Positions 16,797 through 25,383 of a stretch of 45,966 nucleotides of DNA are shown here, piece by piece. Below the pieces are notes generated by a model. The model was given only the letters and a program-made list of their open reading frames with translations. It made no database searches and was not told the DNA's origin. The stretch comes from Bacteroides sp. CAG:1076. Its GTDB lineage: Bacteria; Bacteroidota; Bacteroidia; Bacteroidales; Bacteroidaceae. Both the position numbers and the translations under genes were made by a program. Positions within the stretch are counted from its first letter, which is position 1. Each line of letters begins with the position of its first letter. The DNA is taken from positions 1 to 45,966 of the forward strand of contig HF993225.1 in assembly GCA_000436795.1 (NCBI GenBank), given 5' to 3'.

Positions 16797-17678
16797 ATGG
16801 AAACAAGGGAGCAGGAGGATATTTTAAAGCGTTTCGAACGGGATTTGATCGGGGGAAAGGATATTTGTTGCCTGGAAGGGAAGATTACTTCTTTTCCTTC
16901 GGTGTTACAAAAGCCTTTCCGGATGAATTATGTGGGACTGATTGTCTGCCGGAAGGGGAGCTTTGGCTTCGATGTGGACAAGAAGCATTTTACGGCACGG
17001 ACGGGCGAAACGGTGTTTTTGTCCGAAGGAAATGATTTTTGCGTAGGGGAGGTGTCGGAGGATTTGTGTGTGAGCATGCTGTTTTACCGGGTAGACCCTA
17101 TCCGTGAGATATTGGGCAGTTCGGTTGTGGCCATGTACTTGTATACCACCCTGACTCCCGAACATTGTTATGTGTGGACTTCCGGCGAGGAGGAGGATCT
17201 GGCACGTTACATTTCGTTGCTGGGAAGGCATCGGAGGGGAGCACAAAATCCGTTCGATAACCATGAGTGCAAATTGCTGTTGCTGGCACTGACTTACCGC
17301 CTGTGTTCCATTTACAGCCGGCGGATGATGGAAGAGAAAAATGTGGCGGGGCATAAGATTGATACGTTTATCAAGCTCATCCGACTGATAGAAAAATATT
17401 ACATGCAGGAGAGGGGAGTGGCGTTTTATGCCGACAAGTTGTGTCTTTCGCCCAAATATCTTTCGGCGTTGTCGAAATCGGTCTGTGGATATACGGTGCA
17501 GGAACTGGTTTTCAGGGCGATTATCCGGAAGAGTATCTTCTGGCTGAAGAATACGAACAAGAGCGTGCAGGAGATTTCCGATGAACTGAATTTTCCGAAT
17601 GCTTCGTTTTTCGGTACGTTTTTCAAGAAACAGACGGGACTTGCTCCTTCGTACTACCGGCTTTCGGATGAGGAATAA
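16797..17678 (+). CDS. AraC-family transcription regulator
   Basis: A 293-residue regulator. The N-terminal half (about 20-140) is a cupin-like sensing domain (RMNYVGLIVCRKGSFGFDVD, ARTGETVFLSEGNDFCV). The C-terminal 100 residues hold two helix-turn-helix units: YADKLCLSPKYLSALSKSV and SVQEISDELNFPNASFFGTF, followed by the family ending KQTGLAPSYYR. It lies downstream of the efflux operon in the same direction, with its own weak -7-like TACCTTAG at 16758-16765. Control of that operon is likely from position, not proven. The ligand is unknown. Confidence 0.88.
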   Translation: METREQEDILKRFERDLIGGKDICCLEGKITSFPSVLQKPFRMNYVGLIVCRKGSFGFDVDKKHFTARTGETVFLSEGNDFCVGEVSEDLCVSMLFYRVDPIREILGSSVVAMYLYTTLTPEHCYVWTSGEEEDLARYISLLGRHRRGAQNPFDNHECKLLLLALTYRLCSIYSRRMMEEKNVAGHKIDTFIKLIRLIEKYYMQERGVAFYADKLCLSPKYLSALSKSVCGYTVQELVFRAIIRKSIFWLKNTNKSVQEISDELNFPNASFFGTFFKKQTGLAPSYYRLSDEE

Positions 17679-17858
17679 AGGTGACTTTCCGGTTGGTGTT
17701 CCGAAACTCTTTATATGTAGGGTACAGATCGTGTCATGGAGGCTGGTAAAACACGTTAGGACTGTGTCTGGATATGCCCAAAGGAGGGAATGCAAACGTC
17801 GCCATGAGTTTGGTAAAACGTGGGCGGAAACCGGATGAAATGTGGGCGGAAGTTCCGG

Positions 17859-17876
17859 AAAACGTCTCGACGTTTT
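17859..17876 (+). terminator. Short terminator downstream of araC-type gene
   Basis: AAAACGT (17859-17865), loop CTCG, ACGTTTT (17870-17876), running into a T tract. The stem is short and AT-rich, so efficiency is uncertain. Confidence 0.45.
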
Positions 17877-17883
17877 TTTATTT

Positions 17884-17914
17884 TTTGTACAAATCATTTT
17901 TGTTTTTGTACAAA
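17884..17914. repeat. Two TTTGTACAAA palindromes, 21 bp apart
   Basis: Perfect 10-base palindromes at 17884-17893 and 17905-17914, separated by 11 bases (TCATTTTTGTT). The same unit with the same 21-bp step occurs three times at 32955-33006. The array lies between two convergent genes in a 322-base stretch (17679-18000) that otherwise holds only terminators. Confidence 0.75.
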
Positions 17915-17920
17915 AAATAA

Positions 17921-17976
17921 AGGCAAGTTGTCCGTGTCTTTTCCGGTGTGTGCGGAGAGGTACGGGCAACTTGCCT
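17921..17976 (-). terminator. Terminator of the murU/amgK-rapZ operon
   Basis: Arms 17921-17935 and 17962-17976 pair over 15 bases with one G-U. Read on the minus strand the hairpin begins 25 bases after the stop at 18001 and is followed by TTTATTTTTTG, which overlaps the palindrome array. Confidence 0.75.
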
Positions 17977-18000
17977 GTCGTTTGTGGCCGACTGAGCGTT

Positions 18001-18747
18001 TTATTCGTGATTCAGTGCGGCAAGAAAGCTGGCAGCTTTTTCCAGCGTTTCCGGCTTTCCGATGTCGATCAGGTGAATCTGTTCGGTCAGGCATCCGCCG
18101 ATACGGGCTTCTCCGCAGGTCTGCAAGTAGAAGTCCATGATCGGAAATTTGCCTTTCCAGCGTTCGTCCATGTATCGGAAAAGGGAAGGTGAAATCACAT
18201 GTATGCCGCTGAACGCGTATTCCTGATACAGGGTAGCATCGTATACAAAACCTTCGGGTTTGGTCTGTCCGGTATCTTTATTGATCCATCCTCGCAGACG
18301 TGCCTGTCCGTCGAACAGCAGGTAGCGGGCGGTGACGCGCTTGCTTGCCAGCAGTGTCGCATCGTTTCTGCTGTGCAGATGGTATTCGTACAGAGCTTTC
18401 AGGTCGGTATCGGAGAGAATATCGACGTTGTGTACCAAGAACGGTTCGTTGCCCTGAAAGAACGGTTCCGCCTTTTTGATGCCTCCTCCCGTATCGAGCA
18501 GCAGGTCGCGTTCGTCGCTGATATGAATGGTCAGTCCGAAGTTCTGGTTGGCTTTCAGAAAGTCGATGATCTGTTCTCCGAAATGATGTATATTGATGAC
18601 CAGTTCGTTGAATCCCGCCTTTTTCAGTTTCAGGATGACATGCTCCAGCATCGGTCGTCCGGCAACGGGCACCAGTGCTTTCGGTTGATGGTCGGTCAGC
18701 GGTTTCAGGCGAGTTCCCAGTCCCGCTGCAAATATCATAGCTTTCAT
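18001..18747 (-). CDS. murU: Sugar-phosphate nucleotidyltransferase, MurU-like
   Basis: A 248-residue NTP transferase. The nucleotide-binding signature FAAGLGTRLKPLTD is at 6-19, PKALVPVAGRPMLEH follows with the conserved lysine, then LLLDTGGGIKKAEP, and the metal-binding Asp is in VHNVDILSD. The short length (no C-terminal hexapeptide domain) and the AmgK-like kinase gene 4 bases upstream match MurU, which makes UDP-MurNAc from MurNAc-1-phosphate in the recycling route first described in Pseudomonas. Other small sugar-1-phosphate nucleotidyltransferases look alike, so the substrate is inferred from the partner gene. The start ATG 18747 follows the kinase stop directly. Confidence 0.8.
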   Translation of the reverse strand: MKAMIFAAGLGTRLKPLTDHQPKALVPVAGRPMLEHVILKLKKAGFNELVINIHHFGEQIIDFLKANQNFGLTIHISDERDLLLDTGGGIKKAEPFFQGNEPFLVHNVDILSDTDLKALYEYHLHSRNDATLLASKRVTARYLLFDGQARLRGWINKDTGQTKPEGFVYDATLYQEYAFSGIHVISPSLFRYMDERWKGKFPIMDFYLQTCGEARIGGCLTEQIHLIDIGKPETLEKAASFLAALNHE

Positions 18748-18751
18748 AGGC

Positions 18752-20179
18752 TTATCGGGCTTCTAAAGTTTGTTCAATATGTTGTTCACGGTGTATCAGT
18801 TGGATGCGTACACCGAATTTCTCGTTCAGGTGACGTGCCACATGTTCTGCTGAATATACGGAGCGGTGCTGTCCTCCGGTACAGCCGAAACAGATGGAAA
18901 GGTTGGTGAATCCTCTTTCCAGAAAGCGCTGTACATGAGCATCGACAAGTGCGTCCACGTGTTCCAGAAAACGAAGAATCTCGCCGTCCTGTTCCAAGAA
19001 GTCGATAACCGGCTTGTCGCGTCCGGTCAGTTGCTTGTATTGTTCGTATTTCCCTGGATTATGTACGGCGCGGCAGTCGAACACATACCCGCCTCCGTTT
19101 CCCGACGGGTCTTCGGGAATTCCTTTCTTATACGAAAAACTCATTACGCGGACGGTAAGTTTCCGTCTGTTGCGTACGCTGGCAAACTGAGGAAGTTCGG
19201 TCAGCTTGCGTAGCACAAGGCACAGATAAGGATATTCGGGAAAATCAGTTTCCAGTAGTTGTCGGAGATTCTCGATGGCATAGGGCACGCTTTGTATGAA
19301 ATGTGCCTTCTTCTCAAAGTATCCGCGAAAGCCGTAGGCACCTAAAACCTGCAAGGTGCGGAACAATACAAAGTGGCGGAGGGTGGCGAGGAACTGCTCT
19401 TTCCCGATGGCGTGGTAAGGCTGAAGCGCATCAAGATACTCGTCTATCAGCTCCTGCCGCAGCGAATCGGGATAATTTGCCTTAGCCTGCCACAGGAACG
19501 AGGCTACATCGTAATAGAAAGGTCCCTTGCGTCCTCCCTGAAAATCGATGAAGTACGGTTTCCCTTCGCGTAGCATGACATTCCGGCTCTGGAAGTCGCG
19601 GTACATGAATACCTGCGGCTGTATCTGTAGCAGTGCGTCTGCCAGGTGTTCGAAGTCGTCTTCCAGCAGATTTTCCTGAAACTCCAGTCCGGTGGTCTTG
19701 AGGAAACAATACTTGAAATAATTCAGGTCCCACAAAATGCTGCGGCGGTTGAATGCTGCCAGCGGGTAGCAATAGCTGAAATCCATGTCCTGGCTTCCCT
19801 CGAACTGTATCGATGGAAGGAGGCGGATGGTCTGTTTCAACATCGCTTTTTCTTCGGGACTGAAGCAGCCGCTTTCGCGGCCTTTCTGGATAAACTGGAA
19901 CAAGGACGTATCTCCCAAGTCGTCTTGCAGGTAAGCCGACTGGTCGGCTGCCTGGGCAAGGACACGAGGAACGGGCAGACCTTTCTGTGAGAAATGTCCT
20001 GCCATGTAGATAAACGCACGGTTCTCTTCCGCAGAAGTGCCATATGCCCCGATGAGGCTTTCTTTTCCTTTCAGGCGGAAGTACTGGCGGTTTGAGCCAG
20101 CTCCCGGCAGTGGTTCGATGCTCGCCGGAGCTTCTCCCGTATATGATTGATAAAGTTGTGCAAGTAATTCGGTATTCAT
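18752..20179 (-). CDS. AmgK-like sugar kinase fused to RapZ C-terminal domain
   Basis: A 475-residue two-domain protein. Residues 1-330 are an aminoglycoside phosphotransferase-type kinase: GAGSNRQYFRL at the nucleotide loop (26-36), catalytic loop YRDFQSRN with D195 and N200, and metal site IDFQGG (211-216), as in AmgK, the anomeric MurNAc/GlcNAc kinase. Residues 341-450 match the C-terminal domain of RapZ: SFSYKKGIP, VFDCRAVHNPG, LTGRDKPV and GCTGGQHRSVY (432-442). In E. coli that domain binds glucosamine-6-phosphate and guides RNase E to the GlmZ small RNA; there it is fused to a P-loop domain, which is missing here. ATG 20179 is chosen over an in-frame TTG at 20206. It is the first gene of a pair with murU. 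Whether the RapZ part senses GlcN6P here is inference. Confidence 0.85.
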   Translation of the reverse strand: MNTELLAQLYQSYTGEAPASIEPLPGAGSNRQYFRLKGKESLIGAYGTSAEENRAFIYMAGHFSQKGLPVPRVLAQAADQSAYLQDDLGDTSLFQFIQKGRESGCFSPEEKAMLKQTIRLLPSIQFEGSQDMDFSYCYPLAAFNRRSILWDLNYFKYCFLKTTGLEFQENLLEDDFEHLADALLQIQPQVFMYRDFQSRNVMLREGKPYFIDFQGGRKGPFYYDVASFLWQAKANYPDSLRQELIDEYLDALQPYHAIGKEQFLATLRHFVLFRTLQVLGAYGFRGYFEKKAHFIQSVPYAIENLRQLLETDFPEYPYLCLVLRKLTELPQFASVRNRRKLTVRVMSFSYKKGIPEDPSGNGGGYVFDCRAVHNPGKYEQYKQLTGRDKPVIDFLEQDGEILRFLEHVDALVDAHVQRFLERGFTNLSICFGCTGGQHRSVYSAEHVARHLNEKFGVRIQLIHREQHIEQTLEAR

Positions 20180-20261
20180 GTTATCTGTTGTTACGTAAAT
20201 AAACAATACAGGGACAAAGATAGATATAAAAAGCCGAAAGAAAGAAGTGGATAAAAAGAAA

Positions 20262-20290
20262 AAGGTCTGAACAGAAACTGCTCAGACCTT
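20262..20290 (-). terminator. Terminator of the tRNA-Glu gene
   Basis: AAGGTCTGA (20262-20270) and TCAGACCTT (20282-20290) form a perfect 9-bp stem directly behind the tRNA 3' end on the minus strand, followed by TTTTCTTTTTA. Confidence 0.85.
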
Positions 20291-20364
20291 GGTAGCCCGT
20301 GGGGGAATCGAACCCCCCTTTCAAGAATGAAAATCTTGCGTCCTAACCGATAGACGAACGGGCC
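20290..20364 (-). tRNA. tRNA-Glu (anticodon UUC)
   Basis: The minus strand folds as a cloverleaf: acceptor GGCCCGT with ACGGGCT (first pair G-U), D-loop CGGTTAGGA, anticodon arm CAAGA-TTTTCAT-TCTTG with TTC at the anticodon, T-arm GGGGG-TTCGATT-CCCCC, discriminator A and encoded CCA (20292-20290). It lies between the symporter gene and the kinase-RapZ gene, all on the minus strand. Confidence 0.95.
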
Positions 20365-20403
20365 ATTCTTTGTTTGTGTTGAGGTGTTTCTCAATCACGG
20401 GTG

Positions 20404-20433
20404 CAAAGGTACGTATTATTTTTGAATCTGCAA
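20404..20433 (-). promoter_or_regulatory. Promoter of tRNA-Glu
   Basis: Minus strand TACCTTTG (20411-20404) with TTG (20433-20431) 19 bases upstream. It lies 40 bases ahead of the mature tRNA 5' end. Confidence 0.7.
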
Positions 20434-20539
20434 GTGTTTTGTGAGAAAAAATGCAGAAAAAGGCATATTTTTTTCATTTTTCCTCTTCGCATGAGGGGGA
20501 AAAGTGGAAAACTGCTTTGTGCAGGTGACGTTTTAGGAA

Positions 20540-21904
20540 TTACAGGTCTTCCGGGTCGGCTGTGTCTTCCAGTCTGTTTTCCCAAAGATATTTCTGTGTT
20601 TCTTTTACGGCAACTCCCGATAAGAAGATGAGTGAAATCAGGTTTGGTACTGCCATCAGTGCGTTTACGCTGTCGGCAATGTTCCATACTGCTTGTAGGT
20701 TCATGGTGGAGCCAAAGTAAATGGAGGAGATCCATATTACACGGTATACCCGCAGGAGTTTTTTCCCTCCTAAGTATTCGATGGCTTTTCCCGAATAATA
20801 TCCCCAGCCTAAAATCGTAGAAAAGGCAAAGGTCAGGATTCCGATTGCCAGAATGCTGGTGCCTACATAGGGAATTTTACCGAAGGCTGCTTTGGTCAGT
20901 GCACCGCCCTGCGTGTAATCGATGTCGGGGAATGCGAGTACGCTGGTAACCAGTACCAGTCCTGTGAGTGCACAAATGATGACGGTGTCCCAGAATGTTC
21001 CGGTAGAAGAAACCAGTGCCTGACGTACGGGGTTACGGGTTTGTGCTGCCGCTGCCACGATGGGAGCCGAACCAAGTCCGGACTCGTTGGAGAAAAGTCC
21101 GCGGGCAATACCGTAACGTGCCGCAAGCATAACGCTTGTTCCTAAAAATCCTCCACCTGCCGCATGGGGTGTAAATGCTGAACTGATAATGAGTTTGAAT
21201 GCTTCTCCCAGATAGGCGTGGTTTAAGATCAGAATGTAAATACATCCTCCTATGTAGAGAATGGCCATGAGAGGTACCAGTGTCATGCATACGCGGGCAA
21301 TGCCTTTTACTCCGAAAAAGATAACCAGTGCGATACCCAGTGCAACCACTATTCCGGTAAGATGTGCGCTTACTCCATAAGTTTCCTGCATCAGTAGAGC
21401 TATGGAATTGGCTTGTACCGTGCTTCCGATACCGAATGCTGCCATGGCTGTAAAGATACAGAATAAAATCCCCAGCCATTTTTGCTTGAGTCCTCGCTCC
21501 AGTGCATACATCGGACCACCGAGCATTTCTCCGCTGGCAGTTTTTACACGATACTTGATGGCGAGCAGCCCTTCGGCATATTTGGTGGCAATGCCGAAAA
21601 CTCCGGTCAGCCAGCACCAGAATACGGCACCGGGACCTCCGAATGCTACGGCAGTGGCTACACCGATGATGTTTCCCGTTCCGATAGTTGCTGCCAGTGA
21701 AGTGGCAAGTGCACCGAACTGACTGACGTCACCCTCAGAATCGGGGTCTTTTTTAAAGGAAAGTCGTATAGCTGTAAATATTTTGCGTTGTGGAAACTTT
21801 AAACGTATTGTCAGAAAGATATGTGTTCCCAGCAGTAATATGATCATCGGCCATCCCCAGAGAAAGGAGCTGACCGATGCTGTTATCTGTTCAAATAATT
21901 CCAT
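20540..21904 (-). CDS. Alanine/glycine:cation symporter family protein (AgcS)
   Basis: A 454-residue inner membrane symporter with about 11 hydrophobic helices. Signature stretches are SLAATIGTGNIIGVATA and GGPGAVFWCWLTG near 70-105, KYAEGLLAIKYR, and SNESGLGSAPIVAAAAQT near 280, all typical of the AgcS (AlsT/DagA) family, which takes up alanine, glycine or serine with sodium. It follows trpB2 by 21 bases in the same direction, so an operon is likely. The substrate is not certain. Confidence 0.9.
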   Translation of the reverse strand: MELFEQITASVSSFLWGWPMIILLLGTHIFLTIRLKFPQRKIFTAIRLSFKKDPDSEGDVSQFGALATSLAATIGTGNIIGVATAVAFGGPGAVFWCWLTGVFGIATKYAEGLLAIKYRVKTASGEMLGGPMYALERGLKQKWLGILFCIFTAMAAFGIGSTVQANSIALLMQETYGVSAHLTGIVVALGIALVIFFGVKGIARVCMTLVPLMAILYIGGCIYILILNHAYLGEAFKLIISSAFTPHAAGGGFLGTSVMLAARYGIARGLFSNESGLGSAPIVAAAAQTRNPVRQALVSSTGTFWDTVIICALTGLVLVTSVLAFPDIDYTQGGALTKAAFGKIPYVGTSILAIGILTFAFSTILGWGYYSGKAIEYLGGKKLLRVYRVIWISSIYFGSTMNLQAVWNIADSVNALMAVPNLISLIFLSGVAVKETQKYLWENRLEDTADPEDL

Positions 21905-21925
21905 GTACGTAGTAAGTCGTTATCG

Positions 21926-23296
21926 TTAGGGTTGCATTGTCTCTACCTCATCCAGACTTTTTTCTATTTCCTGATCTGTCAGTGTGTAGTTGGTCAGGTT
22001 GCCCGATAAGTATTGGTCGTATGCACTCATGTCTATCAGGCCGTGTCCGGACAGGTTGAAGAGGATGACCTTTTCTTCTCCCGTTTCCTTGCATTTGTTG
22101 GCTTCCTGTATTGTTGCCGCAATGGCGTGACAGGATTCAGGAGCTGGGATGATGCCTTCGGCACGCGCGAACAGACATCCTGCCTTGAATGTATCCAATT
22201 GCTGTATGTCGACAGCCTCCATCAGATGGTCTTTCATCAGTTGTGAAACGATGACTCCTGCCCCGTGATAGCGCAATCCGCCGGCATGGATGTTGGCTGG
22301 CGTAAAATTGTGTCCTAAAGTGAACATCGGAAGGAGAGGAGTATATCCGGCTTCATCACCGAAGTCGTATTCAAACTTTCCTCTTGTCAGCTTCGGACAA
22401 GAAGCAGGTTCAGCGGCTATGTAACGGGTCTTTTTGCCTTCCAGAATAGTATGGCGCATAAACGGGAAACTGATTCCTCCGAAGTTTGAACCTCCACCGA
22501 AGCATCCGATGATGATATCAGGATATTCTCCTGTCATTTTCATCTGTTTTTCGGCTTCCAGTCCGATAATGGTCTGATGAAGTGTTACGTGACTCAGTAC
22601 AGATCCCAGTGTATATTTACAGTTTGGTGTTGTACGAGCCAGTTCAATTGCCTCAGATATGGCAGTACCCAGTGAGCCCTGATGATTCGGATACTTGGTC
22701 AATATATTTTTCCCGGCGCGTGTAGACATGGAAGGCGAAGGAGTTACCTGTGCTCCGAACGTTTGCATGATGCTGCGTCGGTAAGGCTTTTGTTCGTAGC
22801 TGATTTTAACCTGATAAACGGCTGCCTCCAGTCCGAAGACCTTTGCCGCATATGCGAGAGCAGCTCCCCATTGTCCGGCTCCGGTTTCTGTCGTAATGTT
22901 GGTTACTCCCTCCTTCTTGCAGTAGTAAGCCTGCGCCAGTGCCGAGTTCAGTTTATGCGAACCAATGGGGCTGACGCTTTCGTTTTTGAAATAAATGTGT
23001 GCCGGAGTGCCCAAGGCTTTTTCCAGACCATAGGCACGGACCAGTGGTGTGCTTCGGTAATACTTGTACATTTCGCGTACTTCTTCAGGAATTTCAATCC
23101 ATGTATCCGTCTGGTTGAGTTCCTGATGGCACAGTTCTTTGGCAAAAATCGGGTACAAGTCTTCTGGTTTAAGCGGTTCGTGAGTAGCCGGATTCAGCGG
23201 CGGCATGGGTTTGTTCTTCATGTCTGCCTGAATATTGTACCAGTATCTTGGAATTTCATCTTCCGGTAAAATGAATCTTTTCTGTTTATTGCTCAT
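21926..23296 (-). CDS. TrpB2-type tryptophan synthase beta-like enzyme
   Basis: A 456-residue pyridoxal-phosphate enzyme. The PLP lysine is K115 in SPIGSHKLNSA and the phosphate-binding loop is IGCFGGGSNFGG. The long N-terminal extension (PRYWYNIQADMKN, PLKPEDLYPIFAKELCHQEL) and the ARAEGIIPAPESCHA segment identify the TrpB2 branch, which does not pair with TrpA and may use free indole or other amino acids such as serine. ATG 23296 is chosen because AAAAAAGGAAAC lies just upstream; an in-frame TTG at 23341 overlaps the promoter. The partner symporter gene (AgcS) suggests a link with uptake of a small amino acid. Confidence 0.9.
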   Translation of the reverse strand: MSNKQKRFILPEDEIPRYWYNIQADMKNKPMPPLNPATHEPLKPEDLYPIFAKELCHQELNQTDTWIEIPEEVREMYKYYRSTPLVRAYGLEKALGTPAHIYFKNESVSPIGSHKLNSALAQAYYCKKEGVTNITTETGAGQWGAALAYAAKVFGLEAAVYQVKISYEQKPYRRSIMQTFGAQVTPSPSMSTRAGKNILTKYPNHQGSLGTAISEAIELARTTPNCKYTLGSVLSHVTLHQTIIGLEAEKQMKMTGEYPDIIIGCFGGGSNFGGISFPFMRHTILEGKKTRYIAAEPASCPKLTRGKFEYDFGDEAGYTPLLPMFTLGHNFTPANIHAGGLRYHGAGVIVSQLMKDHLMEAVDIQQLDTFKAGCLFARAEGIIPAPESCHAIAATIQEANKCKETGEEKVILFNLSGHGLIDMSAYDQYLSGNLTNYTLTDQEIEKSLDEVETMQP

Positions 23297-23323
23297 AATT
23301 GTTTCCTTTTTTGATTGATTTTC

Positions 23324-23354
23324 CAAAAATAGATAAAACAATGTAATATTGCAA
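23324..23354 (-). promoter_or_regulatory. Promoter of the trpB2-agcS operon
   Basis: Minus strand TATTTTTG (23331-23324) fits the -7 box; TTG (23354-23352) lies 20 bases upstream. Confidence 0.65.
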
Positions 23355-23500
23355 TCATTTTTGCTTTTTATTTGTTATTTTGATATTTTTATCGCGAAAA
23401 AGTGTGCATGACGTTTGTGTGATTATTGTTTGTCTATACATTGTTTTTAATAAGTCAGGAATAATGTTATGCTTTTGGTAGGAATACCGATAATTATAGA

Positions 23501-23508
23501 TACTTTTG
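23501..23508 (+). promoter_or_regulatory. -7 box for the trkH-trkA operon
   Basis: TACTTTTG fits TAnnTTTG, 35 bases before the start at 23544. TTTG at 23474-23477 is a possible -33 box but at 23 bases, slightly too far. Confidence 0.5.
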
Positions 23509-23543
23509 TGTATAAACTGTCTTTGACATAAAAACTATTGAAT

Positions 23544-25376
23544 ATGGATTCTTGGGAAAGACTTTTACTTTATCGGAAGAAATTGATCCTGCCTCGTATC
23601 TATCAGGTACTGGGATGGGTGATGTGGGTTACCTATTTCTTTGCCATCTTGTTTCTGGCAACTCTGGTGTACGAGCATGGATTTATGATTTCTCCTGTGG
23701 AGGCGAAGGTTATTCGGGGGATATATCAGGCGGTATGGATTGTCTTTTTGCTCTCGGCTACCATACAGATAATCTTTCAGCGGGATGAGGAAGGCAAAAA
23801 GAATACGTTTTGGGCCTGGATCATAAATGTCTTGCTTTACTTGACTTTGTTGCCGGTTGTTTTCAAACAGCCTGATGCAGCAGATGAAGGGGTATTCTGG
23901 ATCTGGACGTTTTTCCACAGTCACTACTACCGGATAGGCATTTTGTTGCTGTATTCGTTGTTGCAGTTATCCAGTAGCTTGGTACGTTTGCTGGGCAGGC
24001 GTACCAATCCCTCACTCATTCTGGCATCCAGCTTTTTGGTCATCATCTTTATCGGTGCCGGATTGCTGATGCTGCCCAGAGCCACCTATCACGGCATTTC
24101 GTGGATAGATGCGCTGTTTACGGCAACCAGTGCCACATGTGTTACCGGATTGGTTTCGGTAGACGTACCGTCTACCTTTACATTGGAAGGGCAGATTATC
24201 ATTATTCTGCTGATTCAGATAGGAGGGTTGGGAGTTATGACGCTGACAAGTTTTTTTGCCATGTTCTTCATGGGGAACACTTCGCTGTACAATCAACTGG
24301 TAGTTGGTGATATGATCAGTTCCAATTCGTTGAATTCTCTTTTGTCCACCTTATTATATATATTAGGCTTTACTTTGGCTATCGAGGGAATCGGTATGGT
24401 AGTCATCTGGTTCTCCATTCACGATACACTGGGAATGACATTGCAGGAGGAACTTTATTTTGCGGCTTTCCATTCGGTTTCGGCATTTTGTAATGCCGGA
24501 TTCTCTACCTTGCCGGGCAACTTAGGCAATCCTGCCGTCATGCAGCAGCACAATCTGCTTTTCATGACCGTATCTTTTCTGATTATTTTGGGAGGAATCG
24601 GTTTTCCGATACTGGTCAATCTGAAAGAAACGCTGTTCTACTATCTGCGTTATCTGAAATGGATATGTCTGAGACGCTCTTCCCGTTTTCCGAAACAAGT
24701 ACATCTGTATAATCTGAATACGCGTATCGTGTTGATTATGACGGCTATTTTGTTGGTCTTTGGCACATTGGCCATCGCACTTTACGAATGGAATCATGCT
24801 TTTGCGGGGATGAGTGTAACCGACAAATGGGTACATGCCTTCTTCAATGCTACGTGTCCGCGTACAGCTGGCTTTACAAGTGTGGGACTGACGACCTTGT
24901 CTACCCAGACGTTGCTGCTGATGATTGCTCTGATGATAATCGGAGGTGGAACACAATCTACCGCCGGTGGTGTGAAAATCAATGTTTTCGCTGTGATTCT
25001 TCTGAATCTGTGGGCAGTTATCCGGGGAGCAAACCGAGTAACTATCTTCCATCGTGAACTTTCGGACGACTCTATCCGGCGCTCGAATGCCGTACTTATG
25101 CTGTACCTTATTCTTTTGTTTGCGGCTATTTTTGTTATGAGTCTGTTGGAGCCTGAGGCATCGGTCATGGCGCTTACCTTTGAATGTGTATCGGCTTTGA
25201 GCACGGTTGGTTCAAGTCTGGACTTGACTCCTGTGCTGGGTACCGCAGGAAAGTCGGTTATCATCCTGCTGATGTTCATCGGTCGTGTGGGAGCATTTAC
25301 CTTGTTGCTGGGACTGGTTAAACAAGTGAAGAAGCGTAATTACAAATATCCGAGTGATAATATTATAATAAACTGA
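23544..25376 (+). CDS. trkH: TrkH/KtrB-type potassium transporter subunit
   Basis: A 610-residue integral membrane protein. After about 150 residues of extra N-terminal helices come four pore-loop repeats with the K+ selectivity glycine: TSATCVTGLVS, SAFCNAGFS, PRTAGFTSV and ALSTVGSSLD. IIGGGTQSTAGGVK follows the third loop, as in the family. It forms the K+ channel-like translocator gated by the cytoplasmic NAD/ATP-binding subunit encoded 7 bases downstream. The ATG at 23544 is preferred to a TTG six bases earlier. Confidence 0.93.
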   Translation: MDSWERLLLYRKKLILPRIYQVLGWVMWVTYFFAILFLATLVYEHGFMISPVEAKVIRGIYQAVWIVFLLSATIQIIFQRDEEGKKNTFWAWIINVLLYLTLLPVVFKQPDAADEGVFWIWTFFHSHYYRIGILLLYSLLQLSSSLVRLLGRRTNPSLILASSFLVIIFIGAGLLMLPRATYHGISWIDALFTATSATCVTGLVSVDVPSTFTLEGQIIIILLIQIGGLGVMTLTSFFAMFFMGNTSLYNQLVVGDMISSNSLNSLLSTLLYILGFTLAIEGIGMVVIWFSIHDTLGMTLQEELYFAAFHSVSAFCNAGFSTLPGNLGNPAVMQQHNLLFMTVSFLIILGGIGFPILVNLKETLFYYLRYLKWICLRRSSRFPKQVHLYNLNTRIVLIMTAILLVFGTLAIALYEWNHAFAGMSVTDKWVHAFFNATCPRTAGFTSVGLTTLSTQTLLLMIALMIIGGGTQSTAGGVKINVFAVILLNLWAVIRGANRVTIFHRELSDDSIRRSNAVLMLYLILLFAAIFVMSLLEPEASVMALTFECVSALSTVGSSLDLTPVLGTAGKSVIILLMFIGRVGAFTLLLGLVKQVKKRNYKYPSDNIIIN

Positions 25377-25383
25377 GATTGCT

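Noticed and set aside
17599..18192. Several 66-116-codon plus-strand frames between the AraC gene and murU
   Set aside because: They run across terminators and the palindrome array. Repeated Phe-Val-Gln or Cys-Thr-Lys stretches arise from the 21-bp repeats and are not evidence of coding.
18199..18909. 236-codon plus-strand frame
   Set aside because: Antisense to murU and the end of the kinase-RapZ gene; no domain.
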